From Pseudomonadota bacterium (GTDB taxonomy: Bacteria > Myxococcota_A > UBA796 > SXON01): DNA of 59,877 nt. Position numbers and translations under genes: made by a program. The notes below the pieces were generated by a model. That model was not told the DNA's origin. It saw only the letters and a list, made by a program, of their open reading frames with translations, and did no database searches. This document shows positions 41,287-49,492 of this stretch, piece after piece. Each line of letters begins with the position of its first letter. Within the stretch, counting starts at the first letter, position 1. The stretch spans positions 1-59,877 of the forward strand of contig SXON01000033.1 of NCBI GenBank assembly GCA_005778355.1. Reading direction: 5' to 3'.

Positions 41287-43337
41287 CAGACCCGGTAGCG
41301 CGAACGACGCCGGGCGGCGAGCAAGCCGGCCGGCACGGCGAGCCAGAGGGCGCCGGGCGCGCTCGCGCAAGTGGCGAACCACCCCTCCGGCGATTCAGCC
41401 TCGCCATCGCAGTTGGTGTCCCAGCCGTCGAGCTTCTCGGGGGCGCCCGGCCAGGCGTAGGCGTTCTGGTCGTCGCAGTCGCCGAGCTCCTCGGTGTAGC
41501 CGTCGCGATCATCGTCGTAGGCCGGCGTCTCGTCGTCCACCAGCGAGTCACAATCCTCGTCGCGACCGTCGATACTCTCCTTGGCCCCGGGGAAGGTCTT
41601 AGCGCGGGTATCGTCGCAGTCGCCCTCGGCCTCGGTGTAGCCGTCCTGGTCGTCGTCGAAGAGCGCGGTGTGATCGTCCACCAGCGTGTCGCAGTCGTTG
41701 TCGGCGTAGTCCGCAAGCTCCAGGCCGCCAGGGAAAGCGCGGGGGTTCTGGTCGTCGCAGTCGCCGTCGACCTCCGACCAGCCGTCGCCGTCGTCGTCCA
41801 CGTCCACCGTGTCGTCGTCCACGAGGTAATCGCAGTCCTGGTCGATCCCGTCGGGGAACTCGGGCGCGAGCGGGAAGCGGGTGGCGTCCTGGTCGTCACA
41901 ATCGCCGGCCGCCTCGGTGTAGCCATCGCCGTCGTCGTCGAAGCCATCGGTGCCGTTGTCGGCTACGCCGTCGCAGTCGTTGTCGAGGCCGTCCTGGCGC
42001 TCGGGGGCGCCCGGCCAGCTTGCCCGCGACGCGTCGTCGCAGTCGCCGCGGTCCTCGGGGAAACTGTCGCCGTCGTCGTCCCAGCCGCTGGTGCCCGCGA
42101 GCGCGTAGCCGTCGCAGTTGGCGTCGGCCGTGCCCTTGTCCTCGTCGGCCCCGGGGAAGATGCCGCCGTCGGCGTCGTCGCAGTCGCCGTCGTACTCGGT
42201 GTAGCCGTCGCCGTCGTCGTCGATCCCGGCCGTGCCCTCGTCCACCGTGCCGTCGCAGTCGTCGTCGCCGCCGTCGTACATCTCGGGCGCGCCGGGAAAG
42301 GTCATGGCGTCGTTGTCGTCGCAGTCGCCGTCGTCGTCGGTCCAGCCGTCGCCGTCGTCGTCGTAGGCGGGTCCGCCCTCGTCGACCTTCCAGTCGCAGT
42401 CGTTGTCGCGGCTGTCAATGAGCTCGGAGGCGTAGGGATGCGTGTCGGCGTCGGCGTCGTCGCAGTCGCCGTCACAGGTGCGGTAGTCGTCCTGGTCCTC
42501 GTCGAAGCCCTCGTCGATGTCGCCCGCGCAGTCGTTGTCCTCGCCGTCGCAGAGCTCGGGCGCGCCCGGGTAGGTGCGATTGTTGTCCTCGTTGCAGTCC
42601 AGACAGGCCGTGCTGCCGTCGAGGTCGCGGTCGCCGTCGTCGATCGCCCCGTTGCAGTCGCTGTCCACCCCGTCGCAGCTGTCGTAGGCGCCGGGGTACA
42701 CGGCGGCGTCGTTGTCGTTGCAGTCGCCTTCTTTCTCGGAGAAGCCATCGTCGTCGCGGTCGGGATCCTCGCAGACGATCGTGGGCAGGTCGTTGTAGCT
42801 GCCCTGGTCGACCCAGCGTGACGTCGAGGCGCCGCAGCTCCCAGCGAAGGGCTCGAAGCTGACACCCCCGGACCGGGGCTCGAAGTGGAGGTGGGGGCCG
42901 GTGCTATTGCCGGAGCTACCCACGAGGCCGATCTGTTGGCCGCACTCCACACGGTCGCCGGTGCTCACCGCCACCGACCAGGTCTTCATGTGGAAGTAGT
43001 AGGTGATCACGCCGTCGTCGTGCTGAATGGCCACGTAATTGCCACCGCCACCACCTCCACCACAGGCACCCGACGAGCACTCGTCGTACTCGCCATCGTT
43101 GGTGTACACCACGGTGCCGCTCGCCGCGGCGCTGATCACGACGCCGCTCGACATGCTCGACCAGGAACCGTAGATCGCCATGTCGGTGCCCTTGTGGCCC
43201 GAGTAGTAGTTGCCGCCGCAGCCCCAGTCGCGTCCGCCCTCGTCGCGGTAGGCGCTGATCACGTAGGTGCCGTAGTCGCCACTGGTGGTGGGCATCGAGT
43301 AGTCGACCGCGAGGGCCATGCCGAGGGCGAGGATCAC
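41286..43337 (-). CDS. LytM/M23 peptidase domain with MopE repeats and MYXO-CTERM-like tail
   Basis: A 683-residue protein with a very short signal (MILALGMALAVDYS). Residues about 15-190 are a LytM/M23 endopeptidase with zinc residues in GHKGTDMAIYG and STGPHLHFEPRSG. Ten MopE units follow (GDCDDNDAMTFPGAPEMYD type). The C-terminus WFATC plus a hydrophobic stretch and RRRSRYRV resembles a MYXO-CTERM sorting tail. A catalytic M23 domain would cut peptidoglycan cross-links; the Asp-rich stalk would place it at the surface. The GTG/ATG overlap with the upstream PD40 lipoprotein and the one-base overlap with the oxidoreductase downstream suggest one operon. Confidence 0.88.
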   Translation of the reverse strand: MILALGMALAVDYSMPTTSGDYGTYVISAYRDEGGRDWGCGGNYYSGHKGTDMAIYGSWSSMSSGVVISAAASGTVVYTNDGEYDECSSGACGGGGGGGNYVAIQHDDGVITYYFHMKTWSVAVSTGDRVECGQQIGLVGSSGNSTGPHLHFEPRSGGVSFEPFAGSCGASTSRWVDQGSYNDLPTIVCEDPDRDDDGFSEKEGDCNDNDAAVYPGAYDSCDGVDSDCNGAIDDGDRDLDGSTACLDCNEDNNRTYPGAPELCDGEDNDCAGDIDEGFDEDQDDYRTCDGDCDDADADTHPYASELIDSRDNDCDWKVDEGGPAYDDDGDGWTDDDGDCDDNDAMTFPGAPEMYDGGDDDCDGTVDEGTAGIDDDGDGYTEYDGDCDDADGGIFPGADEDKGTADANCDGYALAGTSGWDDDGDSFPEDRGDCDDASRASWPGAPERQDGLDNDCDGVADNGTDGFDDDGDGYTEAAGDCDDQDATRFPLAPEFPDGIDQDCDYLVDDDTVDVDDDGDGWSEVDGDCDDQNPRAFPGGLELADYADNDCDTLVDDHTALFDDDQDGYTEAEGDCDDTRAKTFPGAKESIDGRDEDCDSLVDDETPAYDDDRDGYTEELGDCDDQNAYAWPGAPEKLDGWDTNCDGEAESPEGWFATCASAPGALWLAVPAGLLAARRRSRYRV

Positions 43338-43906
43338 GGCATCTCCACGGTGACGGGGCCATCGACCGAGACGTAGTGCACACCGGAGGCGTCCCAGCTG
43401 GGCAGACCCTCCATCGGGGGCGGGACGAAACCGGCGGGAGGGCCACCCACGCGCTTGTGCTGCTCGAGGCCCACGTTGGTGACCTGCTCGATGGCGCCGC
43501 TCTGGACGTCGACCACGTAGAGACTAGCGAGCCCCGAGTGGCTCGAGAAGAAGGCCACGCGTTGGCCATCCGGCGAGAACACCGGACGATCCTCAGACCC
43601 CGGCCAGTCGGTGAGCTTCTGGCGTCGGCCGTCCGGCAAGGTCACGATGAACAGGTCGGAGAGCGGGGAACCCACGGCCTGAGGGAAGGCCACCGCCGTG
43701 TGGTCAAGATTGAAGGCGAACTCCGGCAGCACGTCGACGCCGAGGTCGATCTCGGCCGCGCCGGAGATGCGGGCGCGGCCCTGTCGCGACAGCACGGTCC
43801 ACTCACCGGCGTGCACCTCGGCGTCGGGGATGCCGTCCATGGGGGCCCCGATCACCGGGTCGGCGGCGGAGAGCGGGGCGTCGGCGCAGGCGAGGAGGAG
43901 AAGCAC
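43334..43906 (-). CDS. Small PD40/TolB-like beta-propeller putative lipoprotein
   Basis: A 190-residue protein starting at GTG with MLLLLACADAPLSAA; Cys7 is the lipobox Cys. The only in-frame upstream codons before a TAG at 43937-43939 contain no start, so the short signal is real. PD40 (WD40-like, TolB-type) motifs are EFAFNLDHTAVAF and DRPVFSPDGQRVAFFSSHSG followed by SLYVVDVQSG. Only about two or three blades are present, so it is either a fragment-like propeller or an oligomer. It overlaps the LytM-MopE gene by four bases. Confidence 0.8.
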   Translation of the reverse strand: MLLLLACADAPLSAADPVIGAPMDGIPDAEVHAGEWTVLSRQGRARISGAAEIDLGVDVLPEFAFNLDHTAVAFPQAVGSPLSDLFIVTLPDGRRQKLTDWPGSEDRPVFSPDGQRVAFFSSHSGLASLYVVDVQSGAIEQVTNVGLEQHKRVGGPPAGFVPPPMEGLPSWDASGVHYVSVDGPVTVEMP

Positions 43907-44023
43907 GCGCTGTTCGAATGCACACCGCGTGCCAACCTAGGAACCGGCGTTTGCCCGTGGGCTGGGACACGGGAGACCCGGTGCGGGTGGGGCGCGGAGG
44001 GGGCGGGTCTGGACGAAGCTGCG

Positions 44024-44974
44024 CTAGCGAGACGCTCCACAGCCCTCGAGCCGAGGCTCGGTGCCCGGGGCCAACGCGAGGGTACAGAGCCGCCGCGGAT
44101 CGCCGTCGATCCACACCACCACAAGCTCGGCGAGGCCCCGTTGGCTCGCCCATGCCTCCAGTGCGGCGCGAGTGTCGGCGTCTAGAGGCGTCCCCGACAC
44201 GGTGGCCGCCACCGCGCCGTGGACCGTGGAGAGGTCGACCTCGGGGGGGAAGGCAGCCGCGACGCTGCGGTTCTCACCGGCGCCCAGGGTGACGAGTTGC
44301 ACGAAGGTGCGGGCGCGGCCGGGGATGGTGGCGGTGAGGCGGTGGGGTCCCGGGAAAACTTCAATTGCCCGAGCGCCGGCCCCCAGGTCTACGCCGTCGA
44401 TGGCCCAGGTGGCCCCCTCCGGCGCCTCCACGAGTGTCAGCTTCGAGCGACGCGCATGCAGCGCCGCGTGCTGGCCGGCCTTCCACCCGTCCACCACTCG
44501 CCAGGCATCGACGGGGAGCACGATCTGTTGCGTCCAGGCCACGGCAGCGGCGCGGGTGAACCAGTCCGTCGAGTCGGCGCCGCCCGAACGCAGCGCCTCG
44601 GCGCCGTGGAGGAAGTAGAGGTCGAACAAGACTTGCTGGGCGACTACCCCAGTGCACGCGATCAGCGCCCCCTCGGCGACTCTCAGGGCGTCCGCCGCCG
44701 GCTTCCCGGCCCGCACCCGGTCACGGGCCTCCGCCACCGCCCACTCGAAGGTGGCCCGGGTTTCGAGTGCGCGCGCCTGGACGTCGCCCGGGTCGGCGAG
44801 GGCCTCGGCAAAGAAGAGCGTCGGCAAGCTCGCCGCCAGCGGGTGATCCGCGTACCACCGCGCCTCTTCCACGCAGTCGCTGGCCTCGGGGCAGGCGAGC
44901 AAGCCGAGCCGCGTGGCCCCCGGCGGCACCTCGCCCACCATGCCGGCGAGCGCGGGGAGGGCAGGGAGGAGCAC
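44024..44974 (-). CDS. Exported PEGA-like domain protein, paralogue family member
   Basis: A 316-residue protein from GTG with a short uncharged signal (MLLPALPALAGMVGEV). It has a Cys pair motif LLACPEASDCVEEARW, an alpha-helical middle, then a PEGA-like beta domain (WAIDGVDLGAGARAIEVFPGPHRLTATIPGRA) and a conserved C-terminal segment (LAELVVVWIDGDPRRLCTLAL). The same order (CxnC, helices, PEGA-like domain) occurs in the genes at 45752 and 52028, which add a beta-barrel. It is probably periplasmic. The 117-bp gap downstream to the PD40 gene holds only a weak hairpin (CCCGTG 43954-43959 with CACGGG 43968-43973). Confidence 0.72.
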   Translation of the reverse strand: MLLPALPALAGMVGEVPPGATRLGLLACPEASDCVEEARWYADHPLAASLPTLFFAEALADPGDVQARALETRATFEWAVAEARDRVRAGKPAADALRVAEGALIACTGVVAQQVLFDLYFLHGAEALRSGGADSTDWFTRAAAVAWTQQIVLPVDAWRVVDGWKAGQHAALHARRSKLTLVEAPEGATWAIDGVDLGAGARAIEVFPGPHRLTATIPGRARTFVQLVTLGAGENRSVAAAFPPEVDLSTVHGAVAATVSGTPLDADTRAALEAWASQRGLAELVVVWIDGDPRRLCTLALAPGTEPRLEGCGASR

Positions 44975-45003
44975 AGGGGAAGGGTAGCAAGGCGAACGGC
45001 GCC

Positions 45004-45032
45004 TTGCCGATGCATACGTATGCGCATATCAT
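45004..45032 (+). promoter_or_regulatory. vapBC promoter with palindromic operator in the spacer
   Basis: TTGCCG (45004-45009), 17-base spacer, TATCAT (45027-45032). The start site is expected at or next to the vapB ATG (45038), and no ribosome-binding site is present, so the transcript is probably leaderless. The spacer holds the perfect palindrome GCATACGTATGC (45012-45023), overlapping a second one, TATGCGCATA (45019-45028). This is the expected place for VapB/VapBC autorepression. Confidence 0.6.
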
Positions 45033-45037
45033 CACAC

Positions 45038-45289
45038 ATGCGCACCACCCTCGTGATCGATGACAACATCCTCGCCCAGGCCAAGCGACATGCGCTCGCG
45101 GCCGACATCACGCTGTCCGAGCTCGTGGCGCGCGCCCTTCGAGAGCACCTGCGCGAGGGGGCGCTGCCGCCGGATGTGCCTTTCGTCCTGGCGACCTGGG
45201 GCCCCGACGCGCCCTCCCAACACCTCGGGCCAGCGGAAATCTGGGCGGCACAGGAAGCGGAAGACCTGGCCCGTCTCCAGCGGCGCTGA
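45038..45289 (+). CDS. vapB: VapB-type ribbon-helix-helix antitoxin
   Basis: An 83-residue protein starting MRTTLVIDDNILAQAKRHAL, the beta-strand plus helix of a CopG/VapB ribbon-helix-helix DNA-binding domain (TLSELVARALREHL). It is followed by a C-terminal tail that would wrap the toxin (LGPAEIWAAQEAEDLARLQRR). It binds the palindromes in its own promoter and neutralises the PIN-domain toxin encoded seven bases downstream. The start was chosen because it sits six bases after the -10 box and gives a complete RHH domain; longer frames upstream are open by chance. Confidence 0.85.
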   Translation: MRTTLVIDDNILAQAKRHALAADITLSELVARALREHLREGALPPDVPFVLATWGPDAPSQHLGPAEIWAAQEAEDLARLQRR

Positions 45290-45296
45290 CACGCGC

Positions 45297-45731
45297 ATGT
45301 GGATGCCCGATGTCAACGTGCTCATCTACGCGCACCGTCGCGACGATCCCGACCACGCCTTCTACCGAGACTGGCTCCAGGGGGTGGTCAACCGGGGCGA
45401 GACGGTGGCGATCTCGCCCCTGGTCGCAAGCGGCTTCGTGCGCGTGGTCACCAACCCACGGATCTTCTCGGTCCCCGACCCGCTGGGCCCCGCGCTGGCC
45501 ATGCTTGACGACCTGGCATCGCGGCGAAACGTCGTGCTGGTGCACACGGGCCCGCGCCACCTCGCGCTGTTTGGCACGCTCTGCCGGGCGACCGGCGCGC
45601 GAGCCAAGCTCGTGGCCGATGCCCAGCTCGCCGCCGTGGCCATGGAGGCGGGCGCCACGCTGGTGACCCGCGACCATGACTTCTCCGCCTTCGAGCCCCA
45701 CGGCCTTCGCTGCTTGCACCTGGCACCCTGA
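45297..45731 (+). CDS. vapC: VapC-type PIN-domain ribonuclease toxin
   Basis: A 144-residue protein beginning MWMPDVNVLIYAHRRDDPDH; the first catalytic Asp is in MPDVNVLIYA. The central SPLVASGFVRVVTNPRIF is typical of the VapC subfamily with SGF in this place. The later acidic residues are in KLVADAQLAAVAMEAG and TRDHDFSAF. Such toxins cleave tRNA or rRNA when the antitoxin is degraded. The start could also be the ATG at 45303. The gene lies directly behind vapB and ahead of an unrelated exported protein 20 bases downstream. Confidence 0.88.
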   Translation: MWMPDVNVLIYAHRRDDPDHAFYRDWLQGVVNRGETVAISPLVASGFVRVVTNPRIFSVPDPLGPALAMLDDLASRRNVVLVHTGPRHLALFGTLCRATGARAKLVADAQLAAVAMEAGATLVTRDHDFSAFEPHGLRCLHLAP

Positions 45732-45751
45732 CCGCGCGATACCTGCCCGCC

Positions 45752-47119
45752 GTGTGGCTCGCCTCGCTCGCTTTCGCGCAACCGGTGGCCGACGTCCCGG
45801 CCGGGGCGCGGGCGGTGACGGTGTTCGTGTGCGATCGGGAGTGCGAGCCCGCGTGGCGCGCCTACTCGCTGTGGGCGAGCGCAAACCGGCTTCCGCTCCT
45901 CGATTTCGACGCGGTGGCGGTGCACCTGCGCGACGACCGACTGGAGCGCTGGAACGAGGCGATCGTCGGCCTGCGCGATGGCCGCGCGAGCAACGCGGAG
46001 ATCGAGGCCGCCTGGCGTGCCCTCGCGGAGCTACCCTACACCGTGCCCGAGGACGACTTGTTCCGCGTGGTGCTGGGCCTCGCGAGCGTGGTGGCCACCG
46101 ACCCCGACCCCCGCTACGCGGATCGCGACTGGCCGAAGGTGGCCGCCGCTGTATCACGTCATCGCAGTTATAACCTTCCTGAAGTACCAACTGATACACT
46201 GAGCCGATACCTCGATGTATCAGCGCGACCCCCGATCGCCGGGCATCTCAACGTGGCCGCCGACGCCCCGGGTGCCCTGGTTTTCGTGGACGGTCGACCG
46301 GCCGGCGAGGCGCCGGTGTCGCTCGATGTGGAGCTGGGTCACCACCGGATCACCGTGGAGCGCCCCGGCCGTCGCACCGCCTGGGCCGCGTGGATCGATG
46401 TCACCCCCGACACGCGCGTGGTGGCCGAAGTGGCGGGCGACGACAGCAACGCCGCTCTGGAGCGCCTGCTCGTGGCCGCCATGAGCGGCGTGGCCGCGCC
46501 CGACGCCGAGGTGGCTTCCCTCACCGACTGGGCTCGGACCGAGTCGCTCGAGTGGGTTCGCTTCGTGCAGGTGGGGCACGAGGGCGGCGATGAGCTCCTG
46601 CGGGTGGATCCGGCCGACCCGGCCTGGCGCACCCGCGACCTGTACCTCGACGTGGCGCGCGGGCGCCTCAGCGACGAGGGCCCCGGGCCCAACGCGATGC
46701 TCGCCGCCGCCGACCCCGAGCGTTTTCGCGTGGGCGCCGGGCTCGGCTACCTCCACCTCGCGCCGCGCGACCACGTGACGGTCACCCTCGCGGCCACCTA
46801 CCGCCTCGGTCGCGTCGCCAGCGCCGAGGCGCGCGTCGGCCTCGCCCACTCGGCGCAGCCCTACTACCTCTACGACGACTGGATCGATCCCCAGGTGTAC
46901 CCCTTCAGCATCGGCCTTCGCGCCGGGGAAGCCCGGGGCGGGCCGTACGCGGGCGCCGACGTGCTCGCCGTGATTCCCTACGCCCTCGGCGTCCAGGGCC
47001 GCGTGGGATGGGAGTTCGCCCCCTCGCTCGACTGGCGCGTCGGCCTCGAGGGCCGAGGCGGCCTCACAGACAAAGGCTGGCTCGCCGGCGCGGAGGTGAC
47101 CCTTGTTTCTCGCCGTTAG
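45752..47119 (+). CDS. Exported PEGA-like plus beta-barrel protein, paralogue family member
   Basis: A 455-residue protein from GTG with signal-like MWLASLAFAQPVADV. It has the CxnC motif VFVCDRECEPAW, a helical part to about 150, and a PEGA-like domain (ALVFVDGRPAGEAPVSLDVELGHHRITVERPGRR). The C-terminal 160 residues alternate like outer-membrane strands (RVGAGLGYLHLAPRDHVTVTLAATYRLG, WRVGLEGRGGL), ending in an Arg pair. It is related to the genes at 44024 and 52028. Codons 134-157 are an AT-rich patch carrying three TGTATCA/TGATACA half-sites. Its end overlaps the next gene by 17 bases. Confidence 0.75.
   Translation: MWLASLAFAQPVADVPAGARAVTVFVCDRECEPAWRAYSLWASANRLPLLDFDAVAVHLRDDRLERWNEAIVGLRDGRASNAEIEAAWRALAELPYTVPEDDLFRVVLGLASVVATDPDPRYADRDWPKVAAAVSRHRSYNLPEVPTDTLSRYLDVSARPPIAGHLNVAADAPGALVFVDGRPAGEAPVSLDVELGHHRITVERPGRRTAWAAWIDVTPDTRVVAEVAGDDSNAALERLLVAAMSGVAAPDAEVASLTDWARTESLEWVRFVQVGHEGGDELLRVDPADPAWRTRDLYLDVARGRLSDEGPGPNAMLAAADPERFRVGAGLGYLHLAPRDHVTVTLAATYRLGRVASAEARVGLAHSAQPYYLYDDWIDPQVYPFSIGLRAGEARGGPYAGADVLAVIPYALGVQGRVGWEFAPSLDWRVGLEGRGGLTDKGWLAGAEVTLVSRR
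46150..46222. repeat. AT-rich in-frame patch with TGTATCA/TGATACA half-sites
   Basis: Half-sites TGTATCA (46150-46156), TGATACA (46192-46198) and GATGTATCA (46214-46222) lie inside a GC-rich coding region in which base composition drops sharply, including GTTATAAC. The reading frame is kept. The last half-site is identical to the arm of the palindromes at 29681-30116, 16 kb away; elsewhere in the window I found no such cluster. Confidence 0.6.
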
Positions 47120-48389
47120 CGTATGGCTCGTTTCCCTCGCGGCTGCCGACACCGGCTCCGACGATCTCGACGGCGACGGCTACACCGAGGCCGAGGGCGA
47201 CTGCGACGACCTTGCCCCGGACATCTACCCCTCGGCCACGGAGCTGGAGAACGGGGTCGACGACGACTGCGACTACGTGGTGGACGAGGGCACCGCGGCC
47301 TACGACGACGACGGCGACGGGTGGAGCGAGAACGACGGCGACTGCAACGACGAAAACGGCCTGAGCTACCCGGGCGGCGCCGAGTTTGCCGACGGTGAGG
47401 ACAACGACTGCGACGGCACCATCGACGATGGCACCGAGCGCTACGACGACGACGGCGATGGCTGGACCGAGAACGACGGCGACTGCAACGACAGCCGCGA
47501 CGACATCTTCCCCGGCGGCACCGAGGAGGCCGACGGCTTCGACCAGGACTGCGACGGCACCACCGACGAGGGCACGGAGGCCTACGACGACGACCACGAC
47601 GGCAAGAGCGAGAACGGCGGCGACTGCGACGACCAGAACGTCGACATCTACCCGGGCGCGCCCCAACTCGACGACGGCGAGGACAACGACTGCGACACCG
47701 TGGTGGACGAGGGCACCGAGGCCTACGACGACGACGGCGACCGCTACGCCGAGGTAGACGGCGACTGCGCCGACGCCGACGCCAGCCGCTACCCGGGCGC
47801 CCCCGAGACCGGAAACGGCCTCGACGACGATTGCGACGGGGAAACCGACGAGGGCACCGAGCTCGGCGACGACGACAACGACGGGGTGACCGAGGCCGAG
47901 GGCGACTGCGATGATGCCAATGGCCTGAGCTACCCGGGCGCCGCCGAGCTGGAAGACGCCGCCGACAACGACTGCGACGGCATCGTCGACGAGGGCACGA
48001 CCGTCTACGACGACGACGGCGACGGCCTTGCCGAGGTGGACGGCGACTGCCTGGACTCCGACGCCACCGTGTACCCGGGCGCCGAGGAGATGGCCGACCA
48101 TCTCGACGGTGACTGCGACGGTACGGTCGACGAGGGCACCGATTTCTACGACGACGATGGCGACGGCTTCAGCGAAGAAGCCGGCGACTGCGATGACGCG
48201 GACAAGCAGAGCTACCCGGACGCGAGCGAAGAGAACGACGGCAAAGACAACGACTGCGATGGCGAAGTGGAGCAGTACGTGGGCTGGGACTGCGGGTGCG
48301 AGGGCGACAAGGCGGCAAGCGTGTTGCTCCTGCTCGCTGGGCTGGCGCGACGCCGCGGCCAGGAGACACCCGTACCAGACCGGCGCTAG
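47103..48389 (+). CDS. MopE-repeat exported protein with MYXO-CTERM-like tail
   Basis: A 428-residue protein starting at TTG with MFLAVSVWLVSLAAADTGS. A GGAGG site six bases upstream and an in-frame TGA two codons before fix this start, which lies inside the end of the previous gene. Eight MopE units follow (GDCDDLAPDIYPSATELENGVDDDCD type), separated by acidic loops (YDDDGDGWSENDGD). The tail GWDCGCEGDKAASVLLLLAG plus LARRRGQ is a good MYXO-CTERM-like signal: Cys motif, hydrophobic helix, Arg cluster. It is probably cell-surface anchored, with high divalent metal capacity. Confidence 0.87.
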   Translation: MFLAVSVWLVSLAAADTGSDDLDGDGYTEAEGDCDDLAPDIYPSATELENGVDDDCDYVVDEGTAAYDDDGDGWSENDGDCNDENGLSYPGGAEFADGEDNDCDGTIDDGTERYDDDGDGWTENDGDCNDSRDDIFPGGTEEADGFDQDCDGTTDEGTEAYDDDHDGKSENGGDCDDQNVDIYPGAPQLDDGEDNDCDTVVDEGTEAYDDDGDRYAEVDGDCADADASRYPGAPETGNGLDDDCDGETDEGTELGDDDNDGVTEAEGDCDDANGLSYPGAAELEDAADNDCDGIVDEGTTVYDDDGDGLAEVDGDCLDSDATVYPGAEEMADHLDGDCDGTVDEGTDFYDDDGDGFSEEAGDCDDADKQSYPDASEENDGKDNDCDGEVEQYVGWDCGCEGDKAASVLLLLAGLARRRGQETPVPDRR

Positions 48390-48451
48390 GGGTTGTCCAA
48401 TTGTCGCCCGAGGGCGCAGGGGCGACCGCCCCTCGTTACCAGCCACTGGCG

Positions 48452-49492
48452 ATGTTCCTTGCCGCCCTCGCCACCCTCGCCCTGGCCGCCGACCCCGTCG
48501 CTCCGCCGCCCCCCGCGCCCACTTCGGTGCCGCCCGCCGCGGCCACCGGCGACGTGTACGTGGGCTCAACCCCGGCCGGCGCGCGGATCCTCGTGGATGG
48601 CCAGGACACCGGCCTGGTCACGCCGAACCTCGTCCGCGGGTTGTCCCCGGGCAAACACAGCGTCCGGGTAGAGGGCGCCTGCGCCGACGGCAGCGTGGAA
48701 GTCGACGTGCAGGCCGGGCTCATCGCGCGGGCCGAGATGCCGCTCGTGCCCGCGACTGCGCGCCTGGAACTCATCACCGCGCCGGCCGGGGCCACGCTGC
48801 TGGTCGATGGCGTGGAGCGCGGTCCTTCGCCCCTGGTCGTCGACGTCCCCGCCTGCACCGCCCACGCCATCGTCGCGCGACTGGCCAGCCACGCCGAGGC
48901 CACCACGTCGGTCACGCCGGCCGCGCACGCCACGGTCCCCTTGTCGCTGGTGTTGTCCCCGGAACGATTCGGTACCGTGGTGCTCGACCTCACGCCGATC
49001 GACGCGCGCGCCAGCCTCGATGGGAAGTCGCTGCCACCGGGCCCGCAGACGCTCGAGAAGGTGCCCGCCGGCGCGCACCAGCTCCTCGTCGAGGCCCGGT
49101 CCTACCGGCCCCACCGGGCGACGATCGACGTGCCGCCCGACCAGCTCCTGCGCCTGTCGGTGGCCCTCGAGTCGAACGCCCCGGCGCGTAAGCTCGCGCT
49201 GCGAGTGGGCCTCGACAGCGCGGTGACCGCGAGCGCGCTGGCCGCGGGGGGGGTGGCCGCCCTGTGGCACATCGAGAACGTGGCCGCCTTCGATGCCTAC
49301 CTCGCGGCCGAGAACGACGACGAGGCCGAGATCATCTTTCGCGACCAGGTGGAGCCCGGGCAGGTCCGGGCCCTGGCCGCCGCCGGGGCTGCGGTTGCGC
49401 TCGCTGGGGTCTCCACGGTGCTCTGGATCACCACTGATTTCAGCCCCGGCGGCGAGGCCACGCCGGTGCTCAACGTGGGGGCCACGTGGTGA
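48452..49492 (+). CDS. Exported protein with tandem PEGA domains and two C-terminal membrane helices
   Basis: From the ATG at 48452 the protein has 346 residues, beginning with a short uncharged signal (MFLAALATLALAADPVAP). Three PEGA-like units follow: [40 protein letters not shown] and VVLDLTPIDARASLDGKSL. Two hydrophobic segments near the C-terminus (ASALAAGGVAALW, ALAAAGAAVALAGVSTVLW) may be membrane helices. PEGA domains occur in surface-layer and periplasmic proteins. The end overlaps the RCC1 gene by seven bases. A run of eight G occurs at about 49246-49253. Confidence 0.8.
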   Translation: MFLAALATLALAADPVAPPPPAPTSVPPAAATGDVYVGSTPAGARILVDGQDTGLVTPNLVRGLSPGKHSVRVEGACADGSVEVDVQAGLIARAEMPLVPATARLELITAPAGATLLVDGVERGPSPLVVDVPACTAHAIVARLASHAEATTSVTPAAHATVPLSLVLSPERFGTVVLDLTPIDARASLDGKSLPPGPQTLEKVPAGAHQLLVEARSYRPHRATIDVPPDQLLRLSVALESNAPARKLALRVGLDSAVTASALAAGGVAALWHIENVAAFDAYLAAENDDEAEIIFRDQVEPGQVRALAAAGAAVALAGVSTVLWITTDFSPGGEATPVLNVGATW

